This document shows, piece by piece, positions 8,450-17,874 of a DNA stretch of 64,000 bases. Position 1 is the stretch's first letter. Every line of letters starts with the position of its first letter. Below the pieces are notes generated by a model. That model had not been told where the DNA came from. It saw only the letters and a list, made by a program, of their open reading frames with translations, and did not search any database. Source of the stretch: Sphingomonas lycopersici (GTDB taxonomy: Bacteria; Pseudomonadota; Alphaproteobacteria; Sphingomonadales; Sphingomonadaceae); the NCBI RefSeq assembly GCF_026130605.1, contig NZ_JANFAU010000010.1:1-64000 (forward strand). Reading direction: 5' to 3'. A program made the translations under genes and the position numbers.

Positions 8450-9856
8450 TTAACCGATCGCTGGATGCCGCGTATGCCAGTCGGTCATCGACTGGAATCG
8501 ATGCGCGGCGCGCAGCAGCGTCGATTCGCTGAAATGCGCGCCGACCAGTTGCGCCGCGCACGGCAGGCCGTCGTCGCTGAACCCGGCGGGAAAGGTGATC
8601 GTCGGGTGGCGTGAGATGTTGAACGGCAAGGTATAGAGGAAGAACCGCTCGAACGCCTCGCCCCCGGCGAGCAACGTCGCTTCGAGCACGGCAGCGGGCG
8701 GCGCGGGATAGGGCAAGGCCGGCACCAGCAGCAGATCGATACCCTCGAACAGCGCGTTGATCTGCCCGGTATAGCGATCCGCCGCATTCATCGCCGCCGC
8801 GACATCGCGCGCTTCGAGTTCGGTCGCCGAGGCGAGCATCGCCGCCAGCCCTGGGCCGTAAGAGGCGGCATGCGTGGGGAAGGTTTCGCGATGCGCATCG
8901 GCGACCCCCGCGGTGAGGATCGCGCCGAACGCCGCGGTATGGGTTGCCGGCAGCGTAACCGCGCGGAGCCGAGCGCCCGCCGCGACGAGCATGTCTGCGG
9001 TGTGGCGCAGGGCCGTGATCACCGGAGGATCGCATTCGCGCTCGATGCGATCCCAGTCGACGCCGATCGTCAGCCCGTCGATACCCTCGTCCAGCGCGCG
9101 CCGATAATCGGGCACCGGCGCGGGTGCCGCGGTGGGGTCGTGCGGATCGGCACCCGCGATCGCGCCGAGCATCGCCGCGGCATCCGCTGCGCTGCGCGCC
9201 ATCGGGCCGATCGTGTCGAGCGCCTCGACCAGCGGCCACACGCCGTCGCGGCTCACCCGGCCCCATGTGGTCTTGACGCCGGTGACCCCGTTGAACGCCG
9301 AGGGAATGCGCACCGACCCGCCGGTATCCGATCCCAGCGCGGCGACGCACAGCCGTGCGGCGACCGCGACCCCCGACCCGCTCGATGAAAAGCCCGACGA
9401 ATGCCCTGCGCGCCACGGGTTGACCGGCGCGGGGACATGCGGGTGGTGGAGGATCGTTGCCCCCTCGGTCATCGACAGCTTGCCGAGGATCACCGCGCCG
9501 GCGCGACGCAGCCGGGCGACGATCGTCGCGTCGCGCGTGGCCTTGTGGTCGGCGCGGAACGGCATGCCGGCGAGCGTCGGCGCGTCGGCGATGTCGATCA
9601 GGTCCTTGATCGCGACCGGGATGCCGTGGAGCGCGCCGCGATCGAGCCCCGCCGCGATTTCGCGGTCGGCGCATTCGGCGTCAGCGAGCGCGTCGTCGCG
9701 CATCACCCGCGCATAGCTGCGGAGGCCGGGGTCGAGGCGGTCGATGCGATCGAGAAACGCCAGCGTCAGATCGCGCGATGTGAGTTCGCCGCGGCGCAAT
9801 TGCGCGCCGAATGTGGCGACCCCGCCGCGCAGGCATATGTCATCCGGTGCGGCCAT
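8450..9856 (-). CDS. Amidase (amidase-signature family)
   Basis: 468 residues. The catalytic Ser-cisSer-Lys set is visible: Lys in HGIPVAIKDLID, the glycine/serine stretch GHSSGFSSSGSGVAVAA, and GSDTGGSVRIPSAFNGVTG. The family hydrolyses amide bonds of small carboxamides, giving an acid and an amine or ammonia. There is no signal peptide, so it is cytoplasmic. GGGAG precedes ATG 9856. A near-perfect TTAG-N4-CTA dyad lies 46 bases upstream, which suggests control with the receptor and MFS genes. Sequence alone does not fix the substrate. Confidence 0.9.
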   Translation of the reverse strand: MAAPDDICLRGGVATFGAQLRRGELTSRDLTLAFLDRIDRLDPGLRSYARVMRDDALADAECADREIAAGLDRGALHGIPVAIKDLIDIADAPTLAGMPFRADHKATRDATIVARLRRAGAVILGKLSMTEGATILHHPHVPAPVNPWRAGHSSGFSSSGSGVAVAARLCVAALGSDTGGSVRIPSAFNGVTGVKTTWGRVSRDGVWPLVEALDTIGPMARSAADAAAMLGAIAGADPHDPTAAPAPVPDYRRALDEGIDGLTIGVDWDRIERECDPPVITALRHTADMLVAAGARLRAVTLPATHTAAFGAILTAGVADAHRETFPTHAASYGPGLAAMLASATELEARDVAAAMNAADRYTGQINALFEGIDLLLVPALPYPAPPAAVLEATLLAGGEAFERFFLYTLPFNISRHPTITFPAGFSDDGLPCAAQLVGAHFSESTLLRAAHRFQSMTDWHTRHPAIG

Positions 9857-10144
9857 CCTGCTCTCCCTTATCGTCCGGCCGTTCTTGGGGCCGAGAGAAA
9901 CTTAGTATTCTATTGGTCGCCGATCGCGCAACCGTGCGATACCGCGCTCCCTTTTGCGCAACCCGTTCAATAGCCGATTTTTCTTGGCAGCGGGCACGGC
10001 GTTGTCGTGCCGTTTGACATCGTCACGCGGGAAGGTAATTAGATAACAAAACATAGTAACAAATGAAATTCGGGGGCGTGCCGCGCGGGTGTCCGGCCCC
10101 GGCGTAGGGTCGAGATTCCGACGTAAATTCAGGGGGAGAACTGC
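9857..10144. other. Divergent promoter region, amidase / amidohydrolase
   Basis: 288 bases without a credible gene. It contains the imperfect MarR-type dyad at 9902 and an AT-rich stretch around 10033-10072 that probably carries promoter elements. TTAG-ATAA-CAAA near 10037 is a weaker version of the dyad. Confidence 0.5.
9902..9913. promoter_or_regulatory. Imperfect MarR-type dyad (amidase promoter)
   Basis: TTAG-TATT-CTAT, one mismatch from TTAG-N4-CTAA, preceded by C as at 4136 and 14612. It lies 46 bases upstream of the amidase start. Confidence 0.45.
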
Positions 10145-11461
10145 ATGAAAGCGCGTGTTGCCTATCGTTGCGCCGCCGCGGCGTTGACGATCGCCGCGGG
10201 TCTCGGCGCCGGTGTCGCTCAGGCGAAGGATGTCGTGATCCATGCCGGGCATCTGATCGACGGCGTGTCGGCCAAGCCGCTCGACAAGATGTCGATCCTG
10301 ATCCGCGACGATCGTATCACCGGGGTGCAGAATGGGTTCGTGACGCCCGCCGGGGCCGAGGTGATCGACCTTTCCGACGCGACCGTGCTTCCCGGGCTGA
10401 TCGAAAGCCACGATCATATCTCCAGCACCGGCGATCGCCGCCCGCTCGCGCGCTTCTTCGATACCGAGGGCGATTCGGTGATCAACGCGGTGGTCAATGC
10501 CCGGACCGAATTGGGTTGGGGCTTCACCACGGTGCGCGACATGGGGTCGGGGCTGTACGAAGGCCCGGCGCTGCAGCGCGCGATCGCCGCGAACAAAGTG
10601 GTCGGCCCGCGGCTGTGGACCGCGATGCAGCCGCTCGGCGCGACTGGCGGGCATTCGGATCGCAACAACGGGCTGCGCCCCGGGCTCGACATGCCCGACA
10701 GCGAATCCGGCATCGTCAACGGCCCCGAATCCGCCGCCGAGCAGGTGCGGCTGCACCGCCGGCGCGGCGCCAATGTCATCAAGCTGATGCCCTCGGGCGG
10801 GGTCGGCTCGATCGGCGACGATCCCAATGTCATGACGATGACCGACGCCGAGATGAAGGCCGCGGTCGAGACCGCGCACAGCCTTGATCTCAAGGTCGGC
10901 GCGCACGCCCACGGCAAGAAGGCGATCGATCATGCGATCCTCGCCGGGGTCGATTCGATCGAGCACGGCACCTATTCGGATGCCGAAAGCTATAAGTTGA
11001 TGAAGGAGCACGGCACCTTCCTCGTGCCGACCTTGCTGGTCGCGGACGAAATCTATCAGGTCGCGGTCAATCATCCCGAGCTGTTGCCGCCGACCGTGGC
11101 GGACAAGGCCAAGGCGGTGACCCCGACGATGATCGGCAACGCCGGCCGCGCCTATCGCGCCGGGGTGAAGATCGCGTTCGGCACCGATCAGTCGGCGAGC
11201 TCGCGCCGCGAGAAGGCGGAGGAATTCGCGCTGCTGGTCAAGGCCGGGCTGCCGCCGATGGAGGCGATCTTCACCGCCACCCGCAACGCCGCCGAGCTGA
11301 TCGGCGCGCCCAATGACATCGGCTCGGTCCAGCCCGGGCGCTATGCCGATATCATCGCGGTGAAGGGCGATCCGCTGGCCGACATCACCGAGCTGCAGCG
11401 CGTGCGGTTCGTGATGAAGGGCGGCGAAGTGTTCAAGCGTGACGGGCAGATGCCGCGCTGA
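10145..11461 (+). CDS. Exported metal-dependent amidohydrolase (imidazolonepropionase/prolidase-like)
   Basis: 438 residues with a signal peptide (VAYRCAAAALTIAAGLGAGVAQA). Metal-site residues of the amidohydrolase superfamily are readable: H89 and H91 in ESHDH, a probable carbamylated Lys in GANVIKLMPSGG, His in VGAHAHG and SIEHGTY, and Asp in FGTDQS. The family includes Xaa-Pro or Xaa-Arg dipeptidases and ochratoxin-type amidases that split N-acyl amino acids. It lies 51 bases before the M14 peptidase on the same strand, probably one operon. Export suggests it acts on the incoming substrate in the periplasm. AGGGGGAGA precedes the start. Confidence 0.87.
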   Translation: MKARVAYRCAAAALTIAAGLGAGVAQAKDVVIHAGHLIDGVSAKPLDKMSILIRDDRITGVQNGFVTPAGAEVIDLSDATVLPGLIESHDHISSTGDRRPLARFFDTEGDSVINAVVNARTELGWGFTTVRDMGSGLYEGPALQRAIAANKVVGPRLWTAMQPLGATGGHSDRNNGLRPGLDMPDSESGIVNGPESAAEQVRLHRRRGANVIKLMPSGGVGSIGDDPNVMTMTDAEMKAAVETAHSLDLKVGAHAHGKKAIDHAILAGVDSIEHGTYSDAESYKLMKEHGTFLVPTLLVADEIYQVAVNHPELLPPTVADKAKAVTPTMIGNAGRAYRAGVKIAFGTDQSASSRREKAEEFALLVKAGLPPMEAIFTATRNAAELIGAPNDIGSVQPGRYADIIAVKGDPLADITELQRVRFVMKGGEVFKRDGQMPR

Positions 11462-11512
11462 GCCGCGGCATCCACCCGATTTCCTCCCCCAGGTTCCGAT
11501 AGGATCATAGAC

Positions 11513-14434
11513 ATGCGCACGCCGAGGATCGTCACCTTCGCCCTGCTCGCGAGCACCGCCGCGGTGCCCACCGTCGCCACCGCACAGGCGGCGCCCGCCG
11601 CCGATACGCCGGCCGCCGTCCAGCGGCAGGACGAGGAATATGGCCGGCTGATCAACGAATATCTGGTCGACAAGCGCTTCACCACCGAGCTGGTCGATCA
11701 TATGCCCGCGTCGGACACCGTGCCGTCGCCGCTCAAATTCTTCGGGCGGATTCCGGGCAAGCCCGGCGAGCTCGAATATTCGGGCGATATCGCACGCTAT
11801 TACAAGGAACTGGCGCGTACCTCGCCGCGCGTCAAATTCTGGACGGTGGGCAAATCGGAGGAAGGCCGCGATATCGTCGTGATCGCGATCGCCGACGAGG
11901 AGACGCTCAAGAATCTCGACATGAACAAGGCGGCGCTCGCCGCGCTCGGGGATTCGCGGCGCACCAGCGAGGCCGAGGCGCGCAAGCTGATCAAGACCGC
12001 CAAGCCGCTCTACTGGATCACCAGCGGCATCCACTCGCCCGAAACCGGCGGGCCGCAGATGCTGATCGAGCTGGCCTATCGCCTCGCGGTGGAGGAGACC
12101 CCCTTCATCCAGAAAATCCGCAACAATATGGTGACCTTCATCACCCCCGTCCTCGAAGTCGACGGGCGCGACAAGATGGTCGACACTTATTATTACGGCA
12201 AGAAGACCGGCAATCCCCGCCCACCGATGATGTATTGGGGCAAATATGTCGCGCACGACAATAACCGCGACGGCATGGGGCAATATCTTAAGCTCACCCA
12301 GGCGCTGACCAAGGGCACGCTCGAATGGCACCCGACGGTGCTCCACGATCTGCACGAGGCGCAATCCTATCTGTACGTCTCGACCGGGACGGGGCCGTAC
12401 AATCCCTCGCTCGATCCGATCGCCAGCAACGAATGGTGGCTGCTGGCCGAGACCGAAGTGATGGAGATGACCAAGCGCAACGTGCCCGGGGTGTTCACCT
12501 ACGGTTTCTACGACGGCTGGGTGCCCAACTACCTGTTCTGGATCGCGGTGACCCACAACAGCTTCGGGCGCTTCTACGAAGTGCAGAGCTATGGCCCCGA
12601 TATCCAGAAGGGGCTCAAGCTGCCGCCGTCGGTGACGAGCCGCGAATGGTTCCGCCCCAATCCGCCGCTGCCGACGATCGACTGGGGGCCGCGCAACAAC
12701 ACCAATATCCAGGAATCGGCGATCCTGTTCGCGCTCAACAAGGTGGCGACCGATCGCGAGACCTATCTCGAGAATTATTGGATCAAGAACAAGAATGCGG
12801 TCGATATCGGGCGCACCGGCGACATCAACGCCTGGGTGATCCCAGCCGCGCAGACCGCCAAGCTCAACGTCGTCGATATGGTCAACGGGCTGCGCCAGCA
12901 GGGCGTTGAGATCAGCGTCGCGGGGGCGCCGTTCACCGCCGGCGGGGTCAATGTCGCGGCGGGCGATTATGTCATCCGCGCCGACCAGCCGTATCGCACG
13001 CTCGTCGACATGTATCTCGGCGTGCAGAATTATCCCGTCGCCAACCCGCGTCCCTATGACGATACCGGCTGGACGATGCAGTATCTGCGCAACCTGACGG
13101 TCAAGACGGTCAAGGATCCGGGGGTGTTCAACCAGCCGCTGACCTTGCTGGCGGACGATGTGCGGCCCAAGGGCGTGGTGTCGGGCAGCGGCCCGGTGAT
13201 CCTCGTCAACCACAGCGGCGACAACGAACTGGTCTCGTTCCGCTTCCGCCTCGCCAGGACGAAGATGCTCGCGGCCGAGGCGCCGTTCGAGGCCGGCGGG
13301 CGCAAATATGCCGCGGGCACCTTCATCCTCCCCGCGGCGAACCGCGCCGAGGTGGAGAAGGTCGTCGCCGATCTCGGGCTGTCGGCCGAGGCGGTCGGCG
13401 CGGTCCCGTCGGTGGCGAGCCACCCGCTCAGCGTGCCGCGGATCGGCTACATGCACTCCTGGCTGCGCACCCAGGACGAGGGCTGGTGGCGCGCGGCGTT
13501 CGATCATTACGGGATTCCGTACACCTATTTCGCCGACATCAAGGCGCGGGCGGGCGGGCTGCGCGCCAAATATGACGTGATCGTCTATCCCAACGTCGGC
13601 TCGTCGGCGCAGGATCAGGTGGTCGGGGTGGCGATGAACGGCACCAAGCCGATCCCGTACAAGAAAAGCGCGCTGACCCCGAACCTCGGCACGCTCGATT
13701 CGGCCGACGATATCCGCGGCGGATTGGGCGCCGACGGGCTCGCCGAACTGAAGAAGTTCGTCGAGCAGGGCGGGACGCTGATCGGCGACGGATCGACCGT
13801 CGAGATGCTCGCGCAATATGGCATCGCCGCCGGGGTGAGCGTCGCCGAGACGCCCAAGCTCTATACCAAGGGCGCGGTGATGCGCGGGGTGTTCAAGGAC
13901 AAGGCCAGCCCGCTCGCTTACGGTTATGCCGGGGGCGAGATGCCGGTCTATTTCTCGCAGACGCCGGTGCTCAAGGTCGGCGGCGCGGGGCGCGGGATGG
14001 CCTATTTCGATCCCAATGCGCCGGGCAGCAACATCGCGCAAAAGGTGACCCCGAACGAGACCCCGGCGCATATCTCGCCGTGGGAGCCGGAGCAGGCGAA
14101 GGCGGCCAAGCCCGCCAATGCCGATGTGCCCAATTCGCCGTTCGGCTCCGCACTGCCGGTGTCGCGGACGGGCGGCGCCGAGCCGACCCAGCACCCGCGC
14201 GTCGTGATGTCCTTCCCGGCCAAGGCCGACGATATCCTGCTCAGCGGGATGCTCAGCGGCGGCGAGGCGTTGCAGAACAATGCGCTGCTGGTCGATGTGC
14301 CGCAGGGCAAGGGGCATATGGTGCTCTATGCGCTGCGGCCCTTCTGGCGCTGGCAGACGCAGGGGAGCTATTTCCTCGGCTTCAACGCGATCATCAACTG
14401 GGATCATCTCGACGCCGGCAAGTCGGCGCAATGA
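11513..14434 (+). CDS. Secreted M14 family zinc metallocarboxypeptidase
   Basis: 973 residues. After a signal peptide (IVTFALLASTAAVPTVATAQA) comes the M14 catalytic domain, with zinc ligands H174 and E177 in SGIHSPETGG and H281 in HDLHEAQSY. A long C-terminal region (about residues 550-970) looks like the glutamine-amidotransferase-like or immunoglobulin-like additions of large bacterial M14 proteins. M14 enzymes remove C-terminal residues or cleave amide-linked amino acids. It lies directly downstream of the exported amidohydrolase. Together they imply periplasmic hydrolysis of a peptide-like or aminoacylated substrate. Confidence 0.9.
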   Translation: MRTPRIVTFALLASTAAVPTVATAQAAPAADTPAAVQRQDEEYGRLINEYLVDKRFTTELVDHMPASDTVPSPLKFFGRIPGKPGELEYSGDIARYYKELARTSPRVKFWTVGKSEEGRDIVVIAIADEETLKNLDMNKAALAALGDSRRTSEAEARKLIKTAKPLYWITSGIHSPETGGPQMLIELAYRLAVEETPFIQKIRNNMVTFITPVLEVDGRDKMVDTYYYGKKTGNPRPPMMYWGKYVAHDNNRDGMGQYLKLTQALTKGTLEWHPTVLHDLHEAQSYLYVSTGTGPYNPSLDPIASNEWWLLAETEVMEMTKRNVPGVFTYGFYDGWVPNYLFWIAVTHNSFGRFYEVQSYGPDIQKGLKLPPSVTSREWFRPNPPLPTIDWGPRNNTNIQESAILFALNKVATDRETYLENYWIKNKNAVDIGRTGDINAWVIPAAQTAKLNVVDMVNGLRQQGVEISVAGAPFTAGGVNVAAGDYVIRADQPYRTLVDMYLGVQNYPVANPRPYDDTGWTMQYLRNLTVKTVKDPGVFNQPLTLLADDVRPKGVVSGSGPVILVNHSGDNELVSFRFRLARTKMLAAEAPFEAGGRKYAAGTFILPAANRAEVEKVVADLGLSAEAVGAVPSVASHPLSVPRIGYMHSWLRTQDEGWWRAAFDHYGIPYTYFADIKARAGGLRAKYDVIVYPNVGSSAQDQVVGVAMNGTKPIPYKKSALTPNLGTLDSADDIRGGLGADGLAELKKFVEQGGTLIGDGSTVEMLAQYGIAAGVSVAETPKLYTKGAVMRGVFKDKASPLAYGYAGGEMPVYFSQTPVLKVGGAGRGMAYFDPNAPGSNIAQKVTPNETPAHISPWEPEQAKAAKPANADVPNSPFGSALPVSRTGGAEPTQHPRVVMSFPAKADDILLSGMLSGGEALQNNALLVDVPQGKGHMVLYALRPFWRWQTQGSYFLGFNAIINWDHLDAGKSAQ

Positions 14435-14461
14435 TCGCGGGGCGCTGACGCTCCGTTACAT

Positions 14462-14545
14462 CGTCATGCCGGACTTGATCCGGCATCCAGAGTGACGGGC
14501 GATTGTGCTTGTGGCTCTGGATGCCGGGCCGAGCCCGGCATGACG
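14462..14545. repeat. Intergenic palindromic repeat, family B (copy 1)
   Basis: Arms CGTCATGCCGGACTTGATCC and ...GCCCGGCATGACG with inner CCAGAGTGACGGGCG. A second copy lies at 58208. It is a widespread alphaproteobacterial intergenic element. Confidence 0.85.
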
Positions 14546-14556
14546 GCGTTTGAAGC

Positions 14557-14587
14557 GCCAAAGTTCACGAAGTTCACACGAGTGACG
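14557..14587. repeat. 31-bp repeat with internal tandem AAGTTCACG units (copy 1)
   Basis: The 31 bases are repeated identically at 47542-47572. Inside, AAGTTCAC occurs twice in direct orientation, one base apart. Function unknown. Confidence 0.7.
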
Positions 14588-14612
14588 GGCTTGCCTTGCT
14601 TCCGATGAATGC

Positions 14613-14624
14613 TTAGCATTCTAA
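14613..14624. promoter_or_regulatory. Putative MarR-type operator (MFS promoter)
   Basis: Perfect dyad TTAG-CATT-CTAA followed by AT-rich sequence, 40 bases before the MFS start. Same form as the sites at 3763 and 4137. Confidence 0.6.
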
Positions 14625-14663
14625 ATAAATATCATCGGGAGAGCACGGGATGTTGGCACGGGC

Positions 14664-16124
14664 ATGTCCTGCCGGGAGCAGGGGCGCCGCGGCGCGGGGG
14701 CGGTGGTGACCGGCCGCATCCCGCGCGCGGGGGATGCCGCGCCGTCACGGCTTTACGCGCATGGCGTGCTCGCGCTGCTCGTGCTGGCCTATGCGTTCAA
14801 CATCCTCGATCGCACGATGATCGCGATCGTCGGCCAGGCGATCAAGATCGACATGAAGCTGAGCGATGCCGAGCTCGGCCTGCTCGGCGGGTTCGCCTTC
14901 GCGGTCCTTTATTCGGTGCTCGGGTTGCCCGTCGCGCGGCTCGCCGAACGGTGGCATCGCGTATCGATCATCTCGATCGCGATGGTCGTCTGGTCGGGGT
15001 TCACCGCCGCATGCGGCGTCGCGGGCAATTACACCCAATTGCTGCTCGCGCGGATCGGGGTCGGGGTGGGCGAGGCGGGGCTGTCGCCGCCGGCCTTTTC
15101 GCTGATCGCCGATTATTATCCGCCCAACCGCCGCGCTTCGGCGATCGGCATCTATATGCTCGGCGGCGCGATCGGGACGATGATCGGGGCGGCGCTCGGC
15201 GGCTGGGTGGCGAAGCATTTCGGCTGGCGCATCGCCTTCATCGCGGTCGGCATCCCCGGGGTGGTCGTCGCGCTGCTGATCCGCGCGGTGATCCGCGAGC
15301 CGGTGCGGGGCGCGCTCGATGCCGATAATGTGCCCGTAGCGGCGCCGGGGCCGATCGACTGGGGCGAGGAATTCGCCGAGCTGGCCGCGGTGACGCGATC
15401 GCTGCTGCGCCAGTCGGACGTGCGCAACATGATCTTCGGCCTGACCCTCGCGTCGGTCGCGACCTATGGCATGCTGCAATTCTCGCCGGCCTATTTCATC
15501 CGCGCCTTCGATCTCGATCTGGCGACGGTAGGGGTGATCTTCGGGGTGACGAGTGGCGCGTCGGCGGCGGCGGGGGTGGTGATCGGCGGCTTCCTCACCG
15601 ACTGGCTCGGGCGGCGCAACGCGGCGTGGTGCGGGCTGGTGCCGGCGATCGGGCTCGCGATCGCGGCGCCGCTTTACTATTTCGCTTATACCGAGCCGGA
15701 TTGGCGCATCGCCTCGGCGATCCTGCTGTTTCCGGGGCTGTTCCAATATCTTGCGCACGGGCCGACATTCGGCGCGGTGCAGAATGCCTTTCCCGCGCAC
15801 CGCCGCGCGACGGCGAGCGCGCTGATGCTGCTGTTCCTCACGCTGATCGCCGCGGGGGGCGGGCCGCCGCTGATCGGCTGGATCATCGACCGGCTCGCGG
15901 CGGCGAAATTCGCGCTGCTGCCGGTCGCGACGCAAAGCTTCGCGACCTTGTGCCCGGCGGGCAAGGCCGCGGCGGGGGCGTCGGCCGAGCTCGCCGCCGC
16001 GTGCCACGATGTCCTTGCGCAGGCGACCCGCGAGGGACTGCTCGTCGCCACCGCCTTCCTGCTATGGGGTGGCGTGCATTATGCGCTCGCCGCGCTCGCC
16101 TTGCACAGGAAGCGCGCCGCCTGA
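14664..16124 (+). CDS. MFS transporter (spinster-like group)
   Basis: 486 residues with about 12 hydrophobic segments. It shows FNILDRTMIAIVGQAIKIDMKLSD, the segment typical of sphingomonad spinster-like MFS carriers, a DxxxRR-type loop as PPNRRASAIGIYMLGGAIGTMIG, and DWLGRRNAAWCG after helix 8. It probably moves the cluster substrate or its hydrolysis products across the inner membrane. A TTAG-N4-CTAA dyad precedes it. The start is uncertain: ATG 14664 has no clear ribosome site, and GTG 14703 or 14706 would shorten the Arg-rich N-terminus. Confidence 0.88.
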   Translation: MSCREQGRRGAGAVVTGRIPRAGDAAPSRLYAHGVLALLVLAYAFNILDRTMIAIVGQAIKIDMKLSDAELGLLGGFAFAVLYSVLGLPVARLAERWHRVSIISIAMVVWSGFTAACGVAGNYTQLLLARIGVGVGEAGLSPPAFSLIADYYPPNRRASAIGIYMLGGAIGTMIGAALGGWVAKHFGWRIAFIAVGIPGVVVALLIRAVIREPVRGALDADNVPVAAPGPIDWGEEFAELAAVTRSLLRQSDVRNMIFGLTLASVATYGMLQFSPAYFIRAFDLDLATVGVIFGVTSGASAAAGVVIGGFLTDWLGRRNAAWCGLVPAIGLAIAAPLYYFAYTEPDWRIASAILLFPGLFQYLAHGPTFGAVQNAFPAHRRATASALMLLFLTLIAAGGGPPLIGWIIDRLAAAKFALLPVATQSFATLCPAGKAAAGASAELAAACHDVLAQATREGLLVATAFLLWGGVHYALAALALHRKRAA

Positions 16125-16153
16125 CGATCTGCGATCGCAATGATCTTCATGCA

Positions 16154-16174
16154 GGCATTTAATTTTGGAATGCC
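16154..16174. promoter_or_regulatory. Dyad upstream of exported amidohydrolase
   Basis: GGCATT and AATGCC arms around 9 AT-rich bases, 54 bases before the gene. A second short dyad, GCCTA-ACGA-TAGGC, lies at 16184-16197. Either could be an operator; neither matches the TTAG box. Confidence 0.35.
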
Positions 16175-16227
16175 GCGCCGGCTGCCTAACGATAGGCGCT
16201 CGGCGGAAAGGGGAGAGGGGCTGGGCG

Positions 16228-17793
16228 ATGCGCAAGGTCATCATGTTGTTTGATCGCGTCGCGACGCGGCGGGGCGCGTTGGTCGTCGCGCTCGGCGTGG
16301 CGGCGGCGGCGGCCTATGCGCCGGCGCATGCCGCGGGGACGGAGCCGGCCGATATCCTGATCACCGACGGCACGATCGTCACGATGGACCCCGCGCGGCG
16401 GGTGATCGACGATGGGGCGGTGGCGATCGTCGGCAACCGCATCGCCGCGGTGGGGACGACCGCCGAGCTCAAGGCGCGGTTCAGCCCGCGCGAGACGATC
16501 GACGCGCGGCGCAAGATCGTGATGCCGGGGCTGATCGACGGCCACGGCCACGCCGGGCACGCATTGCTCAAGACGCTCGGTGCGGACAGCGACACTTGGA
16601 ACGAGAATGTCGAGCGGATGTACGCGCACGGCTCGACCCCCGATTTCTGGCGCGCCGATGCGATGCTCGCGGGGCTCGAGCGGCTCAAGTCCGGGGTCAC
16701 CACCTCGGTCAATTTCTTCGGCGGCGGTTCGGACGTCTATCGCGTCGACGAGGCGAAATATGGCGACGCTTATGTCGAGGGGGTCAGGCAGATCGGGGTG
16801 CGCTGGTTCCTCGGGGTCGGCCCGCGCCGCGGCCCTTATCCCAGCGGGTTCACCGACTGGACCGGCGCGGCGAAGCGCGACTTTACGGTGCCGTTCGATC
16901 GCCAGCTCGCGGTGTCGGAGGAATTGATCCGCAAGTGGAACGGCACCGCCGACGGCCGCATCAGGATGGCGGTGGTGTTCCCGACGATCAGCCCGGACGA
17001 CAAGCTCGCCGGCGCCGCGCTCGACGAAATGGTGCGCGAGGCGCATGCCGCGCGCGATCTGTCGAAGCGTTACAAGGTGCTGTTCCTCCAGGACGGGCAC
17101 ACCCGCGGCACGGTGAAATATGCCAATGACGTGCTCGGGCTGCTCGGCCCCGATGCGATCTTCTCGCACGCCACCAATCTGACCGACGAGGAGATCAAGC
17201 TAATCGCCTCGACCGGCACGCGCATCTCGCACAATCCCAGCGCGATCTTCTCGATGTACGGCCGCAACCCGGCGACCGAGCTGATCGACGCGGGGGCGAC
17301 GGTGATGCTCGGATCGGACGGGGTGGCGCCCGATCGCAGCTTCGACATGTTCCGCCACATGTTCCAGGCGACGCGTTACCACCGTTTCTATTTCCACGAT
17401 GCGAAGGTACTGCCGGCGGGCAAGGTGCTCGAAATGGCGACGATCGATGCCGCCAAGGCGCTGGGGATGGAAAAGGACATTGGCTCGCTCGAAGCCGGCA
17501 AGAAGGCCGACATCATCCTGGTCGACTGGTTCAAGCCGCATCTCGTGCCGATGAACATGCCGGTCTATCGGCTGGTCTATTATGCCAATGGCGAGGATGT
17601 CTCGACCGTGCTGGTCGACGGCCGCGTGCTGATGCGCGACCGACAGGTGCTGACCGCCGACGAGGAAAAGATCCTCACCGCCGCGCAGCGCGAATCCGAT
17701 CTGGCGGTGACCCGCGCCGGGCTGAAGGGGCTCGACACGCTGCCCGAAGGCTTTTGGGGGAGCACGCATCTCGGGCCGAAAACGACCAAATAA
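16228..17793 (+). CDS. Exported amidohydrolase, TRZ/ATZ (cytosine deaminase-like) type
   Basis: 521 residues. The N-terminus has twin Arg before a hydrophobic run (ATRRGALVVALGVAAAAAYAPAHA), so Tat or Sec export is possible. Metal ligands: HGHAGH in PGLIDGHGHAGH, HATNL near residue 330 and the Asp in MLGSDGVAPDR. The end has the usual GSLEAGKKADIILVDW. These enzymes hydrolyse C-N bonds in deaminations, dechlorinations or amide cleavage. It is in line with the MFS gene, with a 103-base gap holding two dyads. It is the second exported amidohydrolase in the island. Substrate unknown. Confidence 0.86.
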   Translation: MRKVIMLFDRVATRRGALVVALGVAAAAAYAPAHAAGTEPADILITDGTIVTMDPARRVIDDGAVAIVGNRIAAVGTTAELKARFSPRETIDARRKIVMPGLIDGHGHAGHALLKTLGADSDTWNENVERMYAHGSTPDFWRADAMLAGLERLKSGVTTSVNFFGGGSDVYRVDEAKYGDAYVEGVRQIGVRWFLGVGPRRGPYPSGFTDWTGAAKRDFTVPFDRQLAVSEELIRKWNGTADGRIRMAVVFPTISPDDKLAGAALDEMVREAHAARDLSKRYKVLFLQDGHTRGTVKYANDVLGLLGPDAIFSHATNLTDEEIKLIASTGTRISHNPSAIFSMYGRNPATELIDAGATVMLGSDGVAPDRSFDMFRHMFQATRYHRFYFHDAKVLPAGKVLEMATIDAAKALGMEKDIGSLEAGKKADIILVDWFKPHLVPMNMPVYRLVYYANGEDVSTVLVDGRVLMRDRQVLTADEEKILTAAQRESDLAVTRAGLKGLDTLPEGFWGSTHLGPKTTK

Positions 17794-17874
17794 TCTCGCG
17801 CATAACCGTGGTTTCCTCGCAGCCGTGGCGCCGCTACACTTCGGCTGAAATTCGTTTTCCTAGGGGATTCCAGC

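Noticed and set aside
9902..14431. A 1509-codon open frame on the minus strand, the longest in the window
   Set aside because: It is antisense to the exported amidohydrolase and the M14 peptidase, which have clear signal peptides and active-site motifs. Its product is Arg/His/Gly-biased with no domain, as expected from GC-rich antisense sequence.
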